Source: Rhodocyclaceae bacterium
GTDB taxonomy: Bacteria > Pseudomonadota > Gammaproteobacteria > Burkholderiales > Rhodocyclaceae
Assembly (NCBI GenBank): GCA_016704145.1
Contig: JADJAS010000004.1
Location: forward strand, 71,482-135,481
DNA: 64,000 bases
Direction: 5' to 3'
Shown: positions 23,901 through 34,221 of the stretch, one piece after another
Layout of the letters: each line of letters begins with the position of its first letter
Numbering within the stretch: the stretch's first letter is position 1
Position numbers and translations under genes: made by a program
Notes under the pieces: generated by a model
Told to the model about the DNA's origin: nothing
The model's input: only the letters and a program-made list of their open reading frames with translations
The model's database searches: none

Positions 23901-24731
23901 ATGAAGAAGCACTTGCTCGTATTGCTGGCGGCGATGGCCGCGGCGGCCTGCGGCAGTCAGCCGCGAACGCCCAAGGTGGAGGCGGGCGTGGAGGCGGGCG
24001 CGTCCGATCCTCGCTTTCCAGGCTTTCTGCCTGGCTACGTGTCCAGGGAGGCGCTGGTCGATAGCCTGGCCTTGCTGCCACCTCCGCCGGAGGCCGGTTC
24101 TTCCGCGCAGGCGGCCGACGACGCATCCCGCCAGGCCGCCCGTCGCTGGCGCGCGACGCCACGCTGGGCATGGGCGGCGCGGGACGCGGAGTTGCGCTTC
24201 CCGCAGGCGGCGACGACCTTTGCCTGCGCGCTCGGCACGGCTGTTTCCACCGAGGCAACACCGAAGCTGGTGACCCTGTTGCGACGTACCCTGGCCGACG
24301 CGGGCCTGGCCACCTACCGCGCGAAAGATCACTACAAGCGCATGCGGCCCTTTGTCGCGGCCGGCGATCCGATGTGCGATCCGGAGCATGAGTCGATGCT
24401 GCGCGGCGACGGCTCGTATCCATCCGGCCACGCGGCGATCGGCATGGCTTGGGCGCTGGTGCTGACCGAACTGGCACCCGAGCGCGTCGACGCGCTGTTG
24501 CAGCGGGGCATGGCTTTCGGTCAGAGCCGCGTGGTCTGCAACGTGCATTGGCAAAGCGACGTCGAGGCCGGGCGACTGGTGGGGGCAGCCGTTGTCGCTC
24601 AGTTGCGCACGCGGCCCGAGTTCGCCGAGCAACTGACGGCCGTCCGTGCCGAGGTGGCGGCGGCGCGCGTGGCGGGTTCGCGGCCGGAGTCCGATTGTGC
24701 GGCGGAGGGCCGGGAACTCGCCGGGCGCTGA
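23901..24731 (+). CDS. Class A non-specific acid phosphatase lipoprotein (PAP2 family)
   Basis: A 276-residue protein with a lipoprotein signal (hydrophobic residues 4-16, then C17), so it is probably a lipid-anchored periplasmic protein. The three PAP2 phosphatase motifs are visible: K-x6-RP in KDHYKRMRP, PSGH in GSYPSGHAAIG, and SR-x5-H-x3-D in SRVVCNVHWQSD. It resembles PhoN/class A acid phosphatases in length. ATG 23901 was chosen because the signal peptide starts there. It sits between two SDR genes with no obvious link to CoA-ester catabolism. Confidence 0.87.
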   Translation: MKKHLLVLLAAMAAAACGSQPRTPKVEAGVEAGASDPRFPGFLPGYVSREALVDSLALLPPPPEAGSSAQAADDASRQAARRWRATPRWAWAARDAELRFPQAATTFACALGTAVSTEATPKLVTLLRRTLADAGLATYRAKDHYKRMRPFVAAGDPMCDPEHESMLRGDGSYPSGHAAIGMAWALVLTELAPERVDALLQRGMAFGQSRVVCNVHWQSDVEAGRLVGAAVVAQLRTRPEFAEQLTAVRAEVAAARVAGSRPESDCAAEGRELAGR

Positions 24732-24761
24732 ATCCAGACAGACCACCCAAGGGAGGGAATC

Positions 24762-25505
24762 ATGCAAGACGTACGACGAGTTGCCGTGATCACCGGGGGC
24801 GGTACCGGCATCGGCCGCGCCATCGCGCTTCGACTGGCTCGGGATGGCCTGGCCATTGTCGTCGGCTTCTCGCGTTCGGCCGAAGGTGCCGCCGAAACGG
24901 TGGCCGCGATCGAACGGGCCGGCGGAGCGTCCTTCCAGCATCGCGTCGACATCGCCAGCGAAGACGAAGTGGCCGGCTTTTTCGCCGCCGCCAAGGCCCG
25001 TTACGGCCGAGTCGATGTGGTGGTGAACAACGCTGGGATCGGGCACATGAAGGCGTTTGCCGATATTCCCATGAGCCACTACGACTACACCTTCAACACC
25101 AATGCCCGCGGCACGTTCCTCATGTGCCGCGAGGCGGCCCGCCAGATCGAGGACCACGGCCGCGTCATCAATCTATCGACCGGCGCGACTGCCGCCAATC
25201 CCGAGCGCATGGCGCTTTACGTGGGCAGCAAGATGGCGGTGGAAGGCTTCACCAAGGTCCTGGCGCGCGAGTTGGCACCGCGGGGAATTACCGTCAACGC
25301 GGTGTCTCCCGGGATGACCGACACGCCGATGCTGCTGGGCGGCGATGCCGATGCTTTGCGCAAGTATGGTGCAGCCAGCGCGGCGATGCGGCGGCTGGGT
25401 CAGCCCGAGGATATCGCCGACGCGGTGGCCGCGCTGGTATCGAACGACGGGCGCTGGATCACCGGCCAGGTGCTACATGTCGATGGCGGGACGATCATCG
25501 TCTAG
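24762..25505 (+). CDS. SDR family oxidoreductase, FabG-like
   Basis: A 247-residue SDR: TGGGTGIG at the N-terminus, NNAGIG, NLSTGAT with the catalytic Ser, and YVGSKMAVEG with Tyr/Lys; VDGGTIIV closes the fold. GGGAGGG lies six bases before the ATG. It may reduce or oxidise a keto/hydroxy group in the same pathway as its neighbours. Its TAG stop shares the CTAG tetranucleotide with the stop of the convergent gene. Confidence 0.85.
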   Translation: MQDVRRVAVITGGGTGIGRAIALRLARDGLAIVVGFSRSAEGAAETVAAIERAGGASFQHRVDIASEDEVAGFFAAAKARYGRVDVVVNNAGIGHMKAFADIPMSHYDYTFNTNARGTFLMCREAARQIEDHGRVINLSTGATAANPERMALYVGSKMAVEGFTKVLARELAPRGITVNAVSPGMTDTPMLLGGDADALRKYGAASAAMRRLGQPEDIADAVAALVSNDGRWITGQVLHVDGGTIIV

Positions 25506-25993
25506 CCTTTCGGCTCAACCCGGCGGCTGGTGCGGGTGATCAGCCCGCTGGCCGGATCGAAGTGGGCGTGGAAGTGCGCCTCTTCAGTCGGTATGCTCCC
25601 GGCGATTCGCCAGTCCCAGACTTCCTCGTTCGCATTCGCATAGGTGACGACCGAGCCCGGCCTGCCGATCAACCGCTGCACGTCGGCGCGATCCATGCCG
25701 GCCATGACCTTGGCCAGATTCGCTTCCGTCAGCACTTGTTCCATCCTGACCAGGACGCGGTCGGCGCCGATGGTGGCCATGTAGCACTCGCTGCCGTTGG
25801 GTTGGCGATTGAATTCCCAAGTCATCGAGCCGTCCGGGTTGGCGTACTCGGCGGTGGGTTGCCCCATGCGCGCACGAACTTCGTCGGCGGTCGATATGCC
25901 CGGCTTGAGTTCCTTCAGTGCTACATAGTCACAGCCGGGCAAGGCGCTGGCGATTGCCGTGACGGCAACGCCCAGCCAAGCGGGTTTTTTCAT
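25502..25993 (-). CDS. BamE/SmpA-domain outer-membrane lipoprotein
   Basis: A 163-residue lipoprotein: lipobox LPGC with C21, then a SmpA/OmlA-type domain (LKPGISTADEVRARMGQP, with a second repeat-like segment MDRADVQRLIGRPG). The architecture is that of BamE-like proteins, although the core BamE of the Bam complex may be encoded elsewhere. It is convergent with the SDR gene and divergent from the patatin esterase. Confidence 0.8.
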   Translation of the reverse strand: MKKPAWLGVAVTAIASALPGCDYVALKELKPGISTADEVRARMGQPTAEYANPDGSMTWEFNRQPNGSECYMATIGADRVLVRMEQVLTEANLAKVMAGMDRADVQRLIGRPGSVVTYANANEEVWDWRIAGSIPTEEAHFHAHFDPASGLITRTSRRVEPKG

Positions 25994-26058
25994 TCACAGT
26001 CTCCTTGATACCCGATATTCAAGCATGGATTGCTTGCGTTCGGCATTATCATCCACCT

Positions 26059-27909
26059 ATGTCAAGCAAGGATTCCCAGGACTACCAGCGCCAGTTGCTG
26101 ATTGCCATCCTCGATGGCATGCTCGGCGGCGAAGGCGAAACCGTCGTCGACGCGCTGCTGCCGCGGCTGACGTGGCATCACCTTCAGGCGGGCGACGTGC
26201 TGTTCGAACAGGGCGACGTCGGCGATGACCTCTTCCTCGTCGTCAGCGGACGCTTGCGCGCCGTCGTCAAGGGACCCGATGGCGAACGCATGCCGGTCGG
26301 TGAGATCATGCGCGGTCAAAGCATCGGCGAGATGGCGATGATGACCGGTCGCCCCCGTCGCGCCGGTATCGTGGCGATGCGCGACAGCATGCTGGTGCGC
26401 TTGTCGCGCGAGGCCTACGAGGAACTGGTGCACCGTTTTCCCCGGTTGGCGATCACTTTGACGCGGACGATCATTGACCGGTTGCGCCAGACTTTCCGTC
26501 CGCAGGCGAGGGTGACGCGCCCCGTCAATATTTGCCTGATGGCGGTCACCGACGGTATCGATGTTGTCCGGCTGGCGCATGCCGTGGCGCGCCGGCTATC
26601 GCACGGCAACCGTGTCCTGGTCATCGCCCGCGATAGTCAGGAAGCGGAGCCTCTGAGTCCCGAGCACTATCGGCGATTGACCCACTGGTTGGACGACGTC
26701 GAAGCCCGTCATGAGTTCCTGGTGTTCGTGGCCGAGACCGCGCCGAGCGAGTGGACGCGGCGTTGCCTGAAAGCCGCCGACGAGGTGGTGCTGCTGGCCC
26801 GCGCCGATCTGCCGTCGCGAGCCGACCCGTCGGCCGGCTTGGTGGCCACCCGGCGCACGCTGGTCTTGCTGCACGACCAGCACAAGCGAATGCCGGGTGG
26901 GACGCGCGACTGGCTGGTTCGCCTTGGCGTGAGTGCGCATTTGCACATCCGGCCGGAACTGGACCGCGACATTGCGCGACTGGCGCGCGTGCTTAGCGGC
27001 ACCGACATCGGCTTGGTGCTTTCCGGCGGCGGCGCGCGCGGCTTCGCCCATCTGGGCGTGCTGAAGGCGCTCGATGCGTTCGGCGCGCAGGTCGACTGCA
27101 TCGGCGGCGCCAGCATCGGCGCGATCATGGGAGCGTATTGCGCCTTCGACATGCCGGTGGCGGACATGATCGACCAGGCCCGACGGGCGTTCGCGCGCGG
27201 ACCGACTTCGGACGTGAACGTGATTCCGATGCAATCGTTGATCGGCGGCCGGCGGCTCAAGACAGTGATAGACGCCGCCGTGCGGCAGGCCACCGACGGC
27301 GACATCGACGTCGAGGACACCTGGAAGAGCCTGTTCTGCGTCGTGTCGAATTACACCAGTGCCACCGAGGTCACCGTCCGGCGCGGCAATCTGGCCAAGT
27401 GGCTGCGCACCAGCGTTTCCATTCCTGGTGTGCTGCCCCTGGTGGTGCACGGTGGCGAATTGCTCGGCGATGGCGGCACTTTCAACAACTTTCCCACCGA
27501 TGTCATGGTCGATCAGGGCACCGGCTTCGTCATCGGCAGCGACTTGCTGCAGAAGGGCTTCGACCCCGTCGAGGTAGATGAACTGCCCAGTAATCGCCAG
27601 TTGCTGCTGGACCGGTTAAGGTTGCACCAGGCGCGGCGTTTTCATGTTCCCGGTCTGACGAGCATCCTGGTCAACTCGATGATGTTGGCGAGTCAGGCGC
27701 GTCAGCGCGACGCCCGCATGCGCACCGACATCTGTTTCACACCGGCCATGAATGGCATAGGCATGCTCGACTGGCGCAAGTTCGACCGCATCGTCGATCT
27801 CGGTTATCGCCATGCTAGCGAAGTCCTCGAAGGCCTGTCTTCTGACCAGGCTGCGCGCTTGCGGGGCGCGGGCATCGCCGCGCGCGGCGTCGTGCTGCGC
27901 GCGGAGTGA
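26059..27909 (+). CDS. NTE-type patatin esterase with cyclic-nucleotide-binding domain
   Basis: A 616-residue protein. The N-terminal third is a cNMP-binding domain (GDVLFEQGDVGDDLFLVVSGRL, GEMAMMTGRPRRAG). The C-terminal half is a patatin phospholipase: SGGGARGFAHLG near 320, nucleophile GASIG near 350 and catalytic Asp in GDGG near 471. The middle resembles the linker of bacterial neuropathy-target-esterase proteins. It is probably a lysophospholipase at the inner membrane gated by nucleotide or lipid. The start is uncertain: no strong ribosome site precedes ATG 26059 or the in-frame ATG 26005. Confidence 0.87.
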   Translation: MSSKDSQDYQRQLLIAILDGMLGGEGETVVDALLPRLTWHHLQAGDVLFEQGDVGDDLFLVVSGRLRAVVKGPDGERMPVGEIMRGQSIGEMAMMTGRPRRAGIVAMRDSMLVRLSREAYEELVHRFPRLAITLTRTIIDRLRQTFRPQARVTRPVNICLMAVTDGIDVVRLAHAVARRLSHGNRVLVIARDSQEAEPLSPEHYRRLTHWLDDVEARHEFLVFVAETAPSEWTRRCLKAADEVVLLARADLPSRADPSAGLVATRRTLVLLHDQHKRMPGGTRDWLVRLGVSAHLHIRPELDRDIARLARVLSGTDIGLVLSGGGARGFAHLGVLKALDAFGAQVDCIGGASIGAIMGAYCAFDMPVADMIDQARRAFARGPTSDVNVIPMQSLIGGRRLKTVIDAAVRQATDGDIDVEDTWKSLFCVVSNYTSATEVTVRRGNLAKWLRTSVSIPGVLPLVVHGGELLGDGGTFNNFPTDVMVDQGTGFVIGSDLLQKGFDPVEVDELPSNRQLLLDRLRLHQARRFHVPGLTSILVNSMMLASQARQRDARMRTDICFTPAMNGIGMLDWRKFDRIVDLGYRHASEVLEGLSSDQAARLRGAGIAARGVVLRAE

Positions 27910-27913
27910 TGCA

Positions 27914-27937
27914 GGCGTTCCGCCGCGGCTGACTTTC
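27914..27937 (+). repeat. Dispersed 24-bp repeat, copy a
   Basis: This intergenic copy lies between the convergent ends of the patatin gene and typA. It begins GGCGTTCC and ends GGCTGACTTTC, matching copy b (29840-29863) at 22 of 24 positions. CGCGG and CCGCG flank CTGACTTT here and could form a small stem. Confidence 0.7.
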
Positions 27938-27952
27938 CGCGACCCGGGCCGA

Positions 27953-29773
<1,821 letters not shown>

Positions 29774-29839
29774 GGGATGGTGGCCGGCATGCGGCGGCCG
29801 GTTAGTGGCGCGAAAGGGCGCGAATTCTAGCATGGAGCC

Positions 29840-29863
29840 GGCGTTCCACCACGGCTGACTTTC
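29840..29863 (+). repeat. Dispersed 24-bp repeat, copy b
   Basis: This copy sits in the divergent gap between typA and the MTI/MTA phosphorylase. It begins GGCGTTCC and ends GGCTGACTTTC. Copies a and b bracket typA on both sides in the same orientation. Confidence 0.7.
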
Positions 29864-29885
29864 AACGAAATCCAAGGAATTTCAC

Positions 29886-30632
29886 ATGCTTGCAGTGATT
29901 GGCGGCAGCGGGCTGACACAACTGGCGAACCTCGACGTCACCCGGCGCGAGGTGGTGCGCACACCTTTCGGCGAACCCTCGGGCGCACTCACGTTCGGTC
30001 GGATCGGATGCCAGGAAGTGGTGTTTCTGGCGCGGCACGGTCATGGCCACACCATCCCGCCGCATGGGGTGAACTATCGGGCCAATCTGTGGGCCCTGGC
30101 CAGGAGCGCGGGCGCGGCGGGCGTGATCTCCGTCGCGTCGGTCGGCGGCATCCGCGCCGACCTGCCGCCCGGTAGCCTCGCCGTGCCGCATCAGATCATC
30201 GACTACACCTGGGGCCGCAACAGCACGTTCCACGACAATGGCGATGCGCCGGTGGTGCATGTGGATTTCACCGAGCCATATGACCGCGCGTTGCGCGAAC
30301 GGCTGTTGGCCGCCGCCGTCGAGGCCGATTTGGCCGTGGTCGACGGTGGCGTGTATGCCGCCACCCAGGGACCGCGGCTGGAGACCGCCGCCGAGATCGA
30401 CCGCCTGCAACGGGATGGCGCCGACATGGTCGGCATGACTGGCATGCCAGAGGCATCGCTGGCGCGCGAGCTGGAAGTTCCCTATGCCGCGATCTGCGTG
30501 GTCGCCAACTGGGCGGCCGGTCGGGGCGACAGCGTGCGTGCGATCCGCTTCGACGCGCTCGAGGAAGTCCTGCAACGCGCCATGGTGCGTGTGCGCGGCG
30601 TGATCGCGCACTTGTGCGCGAAGACCCGCTGA
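29886..30632 (+). CDS. S-methyl-5'-thioinosine/thioadenosine phosphorylase (PNP/MTAP family)
   Basis: A 248-residue phosphorylase: IGGSGL at the N-terminus, RHGHGHTIPPHGVNYRAN (phosphate/ribose site), ATQGPRLETAAEI and GMTGMPEASLARE. The purine-contact residue in VVANWA (N208) is Asn where 6-aminopurine-specific MTAPs have Asp, which favours a 6-oxopurine substrate such as methylthioinosine, as in the Pseudomonas enzyme. It would salvage the methylthio-nucleoside by-product of polyamine and homoserine-lactone synthesis. Specificity is inferred. Confidence 0.85.
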   Translation: MLAVIGGSGLTQLANLDVTRREVVRTPFGEPSGALTFGRIGCQEVVFLARHGHGHTIPPHGVNYRANLWALARSAGAAGVISVASVGGIRADLPPGSLAVPHQIIDYTWGRNSTFHDNGDAPVVHVDFTEPYDRALRERLLAAAVEADLAVVDGGVYAATQGPRLETAAEIDRLQRDGADMVGMTGMPEASLARELEVPYAAICVVANWAAGRGDSVRAIRFDALEEVLQRAMVRVRGVIAHLCAKTR

Positions 30633-30640
30633 GCCGCGGT

Positions 30641-33220
30641 TCAGACGCGTAAGGCTTCCAGCAGTTCCTGCTCGATATTGACGAGGCTGGCCGTCTTGCC
30701 GAGTTCGGCGCCGGCGATGACAAAGGTGTCCTCGACGCGCTCGCCCAGGGTGGCGATTCTTGCCGAACCGATGAAAACGTCGTGCTGGCCGAGTATGCGA
30801 GCGATCGAGTAAAGCAGCCCGGGCCGGTCCGCCGCGGCGATCGTCATCACGTGCGAGGCGCCGCGTTCGTCCGGCACGATGTCCACTTCGGGCGTGATCG
30901 GAAAGTGCCTGACCTGGCGCGACAGGCGCACCGGCGGTGGTGCCTCGAGGGGCGGCTGGCGCTTGAGATGGTCGACCAGATCGTGTTCGATCAGGCCCAG
31001 CACGTCTCGATAGGCCAGATGCTCGCCCGGATCGAGCAGGATGAAGCTGTCGAGCGCGTAGCCGTGACGCGTCGTGTGCACCGTGGCGGCGACGATCGAA
31101 TAACCGAGTCGGGCGAAGAATCCGCAAATCCTGGCGAACAGTTGCGGCTGATCCGCCACATAAACCATCACCTGGACGCCCTCGCCGGCGCGGTTGATGC
31201 GGGCGCGGACCACGGGCTCGCCGCTCTCCGGGCGATGGTAGAGCGTGTGCACGTGCCAGGCAATCTCGTCGGCATCGTGCTTGAGGAAGTAGCCGGTGTC
31301 CAGCCATTGCCAGAGCGCCTGCTCGGTGCCCGGGCGCAGCCCTCGGCGCTGCAACAGCGCCCGCGCTTCCTCCTGTCGCTCCGCGACGCCGGCCATCTGG
31401 GGCGGTGCGTCGCCGCGCAACAGTTGCGAGCTGGCGCGCAGCAGGTCTTCCAGCAGCTTGCCCTTCCAGGTGTTCCAAACCTTTGGACTGGTGCCGCGGA
31501 TATCCGCCACGGTGAGCAGATAGAGGGCAATCAGGCGCCGTTCGGTTCCAACCACGGTGGCGAAGCGGCGGATGACGTCCGGGTCGGCGAGATCCTGCTT
31601 CTGCGCCACTTGCGACATGGTCAGATGCTGGCCGACCAGGAAGACCACCAGGTCGGCGTCCTCGCCGACGATACCGTGGGCGCGGCAGAATCGCCGGGCA
31701 TCGGCCATGCCGAGCCGCGAGTGATCGCCGCCGCGTCCCTTGGCGATGTCGTGGAACAGCGCGGCGACATACAGCAGCCAGGGTTTGTCGAAGCCGCTCA
31801 TCAGCCGCGTGCAGAACGGGTGTTCGTGGGCAAAGTCAGCCACGGCGAGACGCCGCAGGTTGCGCACGACTTGCAGGATGTGCTGATCGACGGTGTAGGC
31901 ATGGAACAGGTCGTGTTGCATCTGCCCGACGATGCGGCCGAAGGCCGGCAGGTAGTTGCCGAGAATGTCGTACTGGTTCATCCGCCGGAGTTCATGGACC
32001 AGGCCGCGCTTTTCCTTGAACAGGGCCATGAACAGCCCCGGTGCCGCCGGCGAGCGCCGCAGCGCGGAACCGGCGAGCTTGCGCGCTCGCCAGAGCGCGC
32101 GCAAGGTGCGTGCCGTCATGCCACGTAGTTCGGGGCGCCGGGCAAGCAGCAGGAAGCTTTCGAGAATGGCCTCCGGCGCGCGCTGGAATAGATCGTCATC
32201 GCGAATATCGAGTAGGTCGCGCACCATCTGGAAGCGATCATCGATGACGATGGGCGTCGGCGTCGGACCGGGCGTGAGCCGGCCGCCGAGATTCTGCAGC
32301 ACGAGCGTATTGAGTTGGGTGACCAGCTTGGCATTGCGGTAATAGCGCTGCATCAGCAGTTCCGAGCCTCGCTTGCTCGACGAGGGGCGGATGCCGAAGC
32401 TGGTGGCTAGCGCCTCCTGAATCTCGAAGGAAAGCCGGTCCTCGCGGCGACCGGCCAGGTGGTGGAGACGAATGCGCAGGTGCCGCAGGAACAGCTCGGC
32501 GCGCGCCAGCTGCCGGGCCTCCTCGACGGCGACCAGGCCGTTCCGCGCCAGATCCTGCCAGCCCGCGCCCAGCTGGCCGGCGCGCGCGACCCACAGGATC
32601 ACTTGCAGGTCCCGCAGTCCTCCCGGGCTTTCCTTGCTGTTCGGTTCGAGCGCGAACGGCGTGTCGTTGAAGCGGGCGTAGCGCTCGGCCTGTTCCAGTT
32701 GCTTGGCCCGCAGGAAGGACACCGGATCGATGGTGCCGAGGAAGCGATGTTCGAATTCGGCGAACAGGCGCCGGCTGCCGCAGAGCGGGCGGGCTTCCAG
32801 CAGCGAGGTGCGGACCGTGATGTCCTGCTCGGCCTGCTCGAGGCATTCGGTGACGGTGCGGACGCTGTGGCCGATGTCCAGGCCAATGTCCCACAACAAG
32901 CCGATGAGGGCTTCAAGCCGATCGTGCCGGCCGAATCCTTCCGGAACGAGCAACAGCAAATCGACGTCGGACGCCGGATAGAGTTCGCCGCGGCCATAGC
33001 CGCCGACAGCGACAAGCGTGAGTTCCGATGGCATGGCCATCGCGCGCCAGATCTCGCGCAGCACGCGGTCGACCGCGCGCGCGCGGCCGCGCAACAGCGC
33101 GACGGCGGCGTTGCGGCGCTGGTACTCGGCGCGCAACTGGTCCTGGCCGGTGCGTAGCGTCGCCCGGGCGCGCTCGCCCAGTGCGGCAAGATCGAGGTTC
33201 GCGGCGAGTCCGGCTGGCAC
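30641..33220 (-). CDS. glnD: [Protein-PII] uridylyltransferase/uridylyl-removing enzyme
   Basis: An 859-residue GlnD. The nucleotidyltransferase motif is GGYGRGELYPASDVDLLLL near residue 75, the GlnD helical region follows, an HD hydrolase site reads HDIAKGRGGDHS near 490, and two C-terminal ACT domains (from about 680 and 790) sense glutamine. It uridylylates PII in response to nitrogen status. It starts seven bases after the map stop, so map-glnD is an operon. Confidence 0.97.
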   Translation of the reverse strand: MPAGLAANLDLAALGERARATLRTGQDQLRAEYQRRNAAVALLRGRARAVDRVLREIWRAMAMPSELTLVAVGGYGRGELYPASDVDLLLLVPEGFGRHDRLEALIGLLWDIGLDIGHSVRTVTECLEQAEQDITVRTSLLEARPLCGSRRLFAEFEHRFLGTIDPVSFLRAKQLEQAERYARFNDTPFALEPNSKESPGGLRDLQVILWVARAGQLGAGWQDLARNGLVAVEEARQLARAELFLRHLRIRLHHLAGRREDRLSFEIQEALATSFGIRPSSSKRGSELLMQRYYRNAKLVTQLNTLVLQNLGGRLTPGPTPTPIVIDDRFQMVRDLLDIRDDDLFQRAPEAILESFLLLARRPELRGMTARTLRALWRARKLAGSALRRSPAAPGLFMALFKEKRGLVHELRRMNQYDILGNYLPAFGRIVGQMQHDLFHAYTVDQHILQVVRNLRRLAVADFAHEHPFCTRLMSGFDKPWLLYVAALFHDIAKGRGGDHSRLGMADARRFCRAHGIVGEDADLVVFLVGQHLTMSQVAQKQDLADPDVIRRFATVVGTERRLIALYLLTVADIRGTSPKVWNTWKGKLLEDLLRASSQLLRGDAPPQMAGVAERQEEARALLQRRGLRPGTEQALWQWLDTGYFLKHDADEIAWHVHTLYHRPESGEPVVRARINRAGEGVQVMVYVADQPQLFARICGFFARLGYSIVAATVHTTRHGYALDSFILLDPGEHLAYRDVLGLIEHDLVDHLKRQPPLEAPPPVRLSRQVRHFPITPEVDIVPDERGASHVMTIAAADRPGLLYSIARILGQHDVFIGSARIATLGERVEDTFVIAGAELGKTASLVNIEQELLEALRV
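31831..31854 (-). repeat. Possible dispersed repeat copy f inside glnD
   Basis: On the minus strand this begins GGCGTCTC and ends GGCTGACTTTG. It encodes RRLAVADF of GlnD, so resemblance by chance or codon use is possible. Confidence 0.35.
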
Positions 33221-33227
33221 GGCGCCT

Positions 33228-34025
33228 TCAGGCGAACTTGGGCATGGGTGGCGCTGCCGCCGACAGCGTCAGTACTTCCACGCCGGTAGCGGTGACGGCC
33301 ACGGTATGCTCCCACTGGGCAGAAAGACCGCGATCCTTGGTGACGATGGTCCAGCCGTCGGGCAGTTCGGAAATGGCGGCCTTGCCGGCGTTGATCATCG
33401 GTTCGATGGTGAATACCATGCCCGGCTGAAGTTCCGGGCCGGTGCCGGCCTTGCCGTAGTGCAAGACCTGCGGCTCCTCGTGAAAGCTGCGGCCGATGCC
33501 GTGGCCGCAGAACTCGCGCACCACCGAGAAGCCGTTGCGTTCCGCGTGGCGCTGGATGGCGGCGCCGATATCGCCGAGCCGGCCGCCCGGCCTGACCTGC
33601 GCGATGCCGAGCAACAGGCACTCGAAGGTGATCAGGCAGAGTCGCTTGGCCAGGATCGAAGCTTCGCCGACGACGAACATGCGGCTGGTGTCGCCGTGCC
33701 AGCCGTCCTTGATGGTCGTGATGTCCAGATTGACGATGTCGCCCTTCTTCAGCGGCCGGTTGTTGGGCACGCCATGACAGACCTGATGGTTCACCGACGC
33801 GCAAATCGATTTGGGGTATGGCGGATAGCCGGGGGGTGCATAGTTGAGCGGCGCCGGCACACAGCCCTGGACATCCACCATGTAGTCATGACACAGCCTA
33901 TCAAGCTCGTCGGTTGTCACGCCCGGCTTGACGAAGGGCGCAACGTAGTCGAGAACCTCGCCGGCGAGGCGGCAGGCAATGCGCATGCCATCGATTTCTT
34001 CGCCGTTCTTGATGATGATGGCCAT
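33228..34025 (-). CDS. map: Methionine aminopeptidase type I
   Basis: A 265-residue MetAP. Metal-binding residues fall in NLDITTIKDGWHGDTSRMF (two Asp), CGHGIGRSFHEEP (His), FTIEPMI (Glu) and QWEHTVAV (Glu). It removes initiator methionine from nascent proteins. It is divergent from rpsB, as is common in beta- and gammaproteobacteria, and is followed by glnD. Confidence 0.97.
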   Translation of the reverse strand: MAIIIKNGEEIDGMRIACRLAGEVLDYVAPFVKPGVTTDELDRLCHDYMVDVQGCVPAPLNYAPPGYPPYPKSICASVNHQVCHGVPNNRPLKKGDIVNLDITTIKDGWHGDTSRMFVVGEASILAKRLCLITFECLLLGIAQVRPGGRLGDIGAAIQRHAERNGFSVVREFCGHGIGRSFHEEPQVLHYGKAGTGPELQPGMVFTIEPMINAGKAAISELPDGWTIVTKDRGLSAQWEHTVAVTATGVEVLTLSAAAPPMPKFA

Positions 34026-34077
34026 GGTTGGGATTTCGAAAAGGATCGCGACGATTCTACCGAAAGCGCCACGCCCC

Positions 34078-34107
34078 TTGATGGCGCGTCGTCCGCGCGG
34101 CTATAAT
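34078..34107 (+). promoter_or_regulatory. Sigma-70 promoter of the rpsB operon
   Basis: TTGATG (34078-34083) and a perfect TATAAT (34102-34107) are separated by 18 bases in the map-rpsB divergent gap. Transcription would start near 34114, leaving a leader of about 108 bases. Confidence 0.75.
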
Positions 34108-34113
34108 CGCGCC

Positions 34114-34221
34114 CTTGCTCGGGGTGGGCCCGGGCAAAATCCACACGCCCGGCGCCGATAGGGTGGCTTCGCGAGAAGCAGCACGGCCGGGCGGAGGTCA
34201 ACCCTAATCGGAGATAGAGTC
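34114..34221 (+). ncRNA. Structured rpsB leader, candidate S2 autoregulatory element
   Basis: Three stems can be drawn. CCGGGC (34130-34135) pairs with GCCCGG (34147-34152). GCTTC (34166-34170) pairs with GAAGC (34175-34179) across a GCGA tetraloop. TAGGGT (34159-34164) pairs with ACCCTA (34201-34206), enclosing the tetraloop hairpin and ending just before the ribosome-binding CGGAGA. S2 binding to such leaders controls rpsB-tsf in many proteobacteria; this one is inferred from structure and position. Confidence 0.55.

Noticed and set aside
26005..26058. Earlier start for the patatin esterase at ATG 26005
   Set aside because: The added residues resemble no part of the cNMP domain and overlap the likely control region of the divergent lipoprotein gene.
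30782..32128. Plus-strand open frame of 448 codons
   Set aside because: It is the complement of glnD, whose nucleotidyltransferase, HD and ACT motifs are intact.
33018..34106. Plus-strand open frame of 362 codons
   Set aside because: It is antisense to glnD and map and lacks any recognisable domain.
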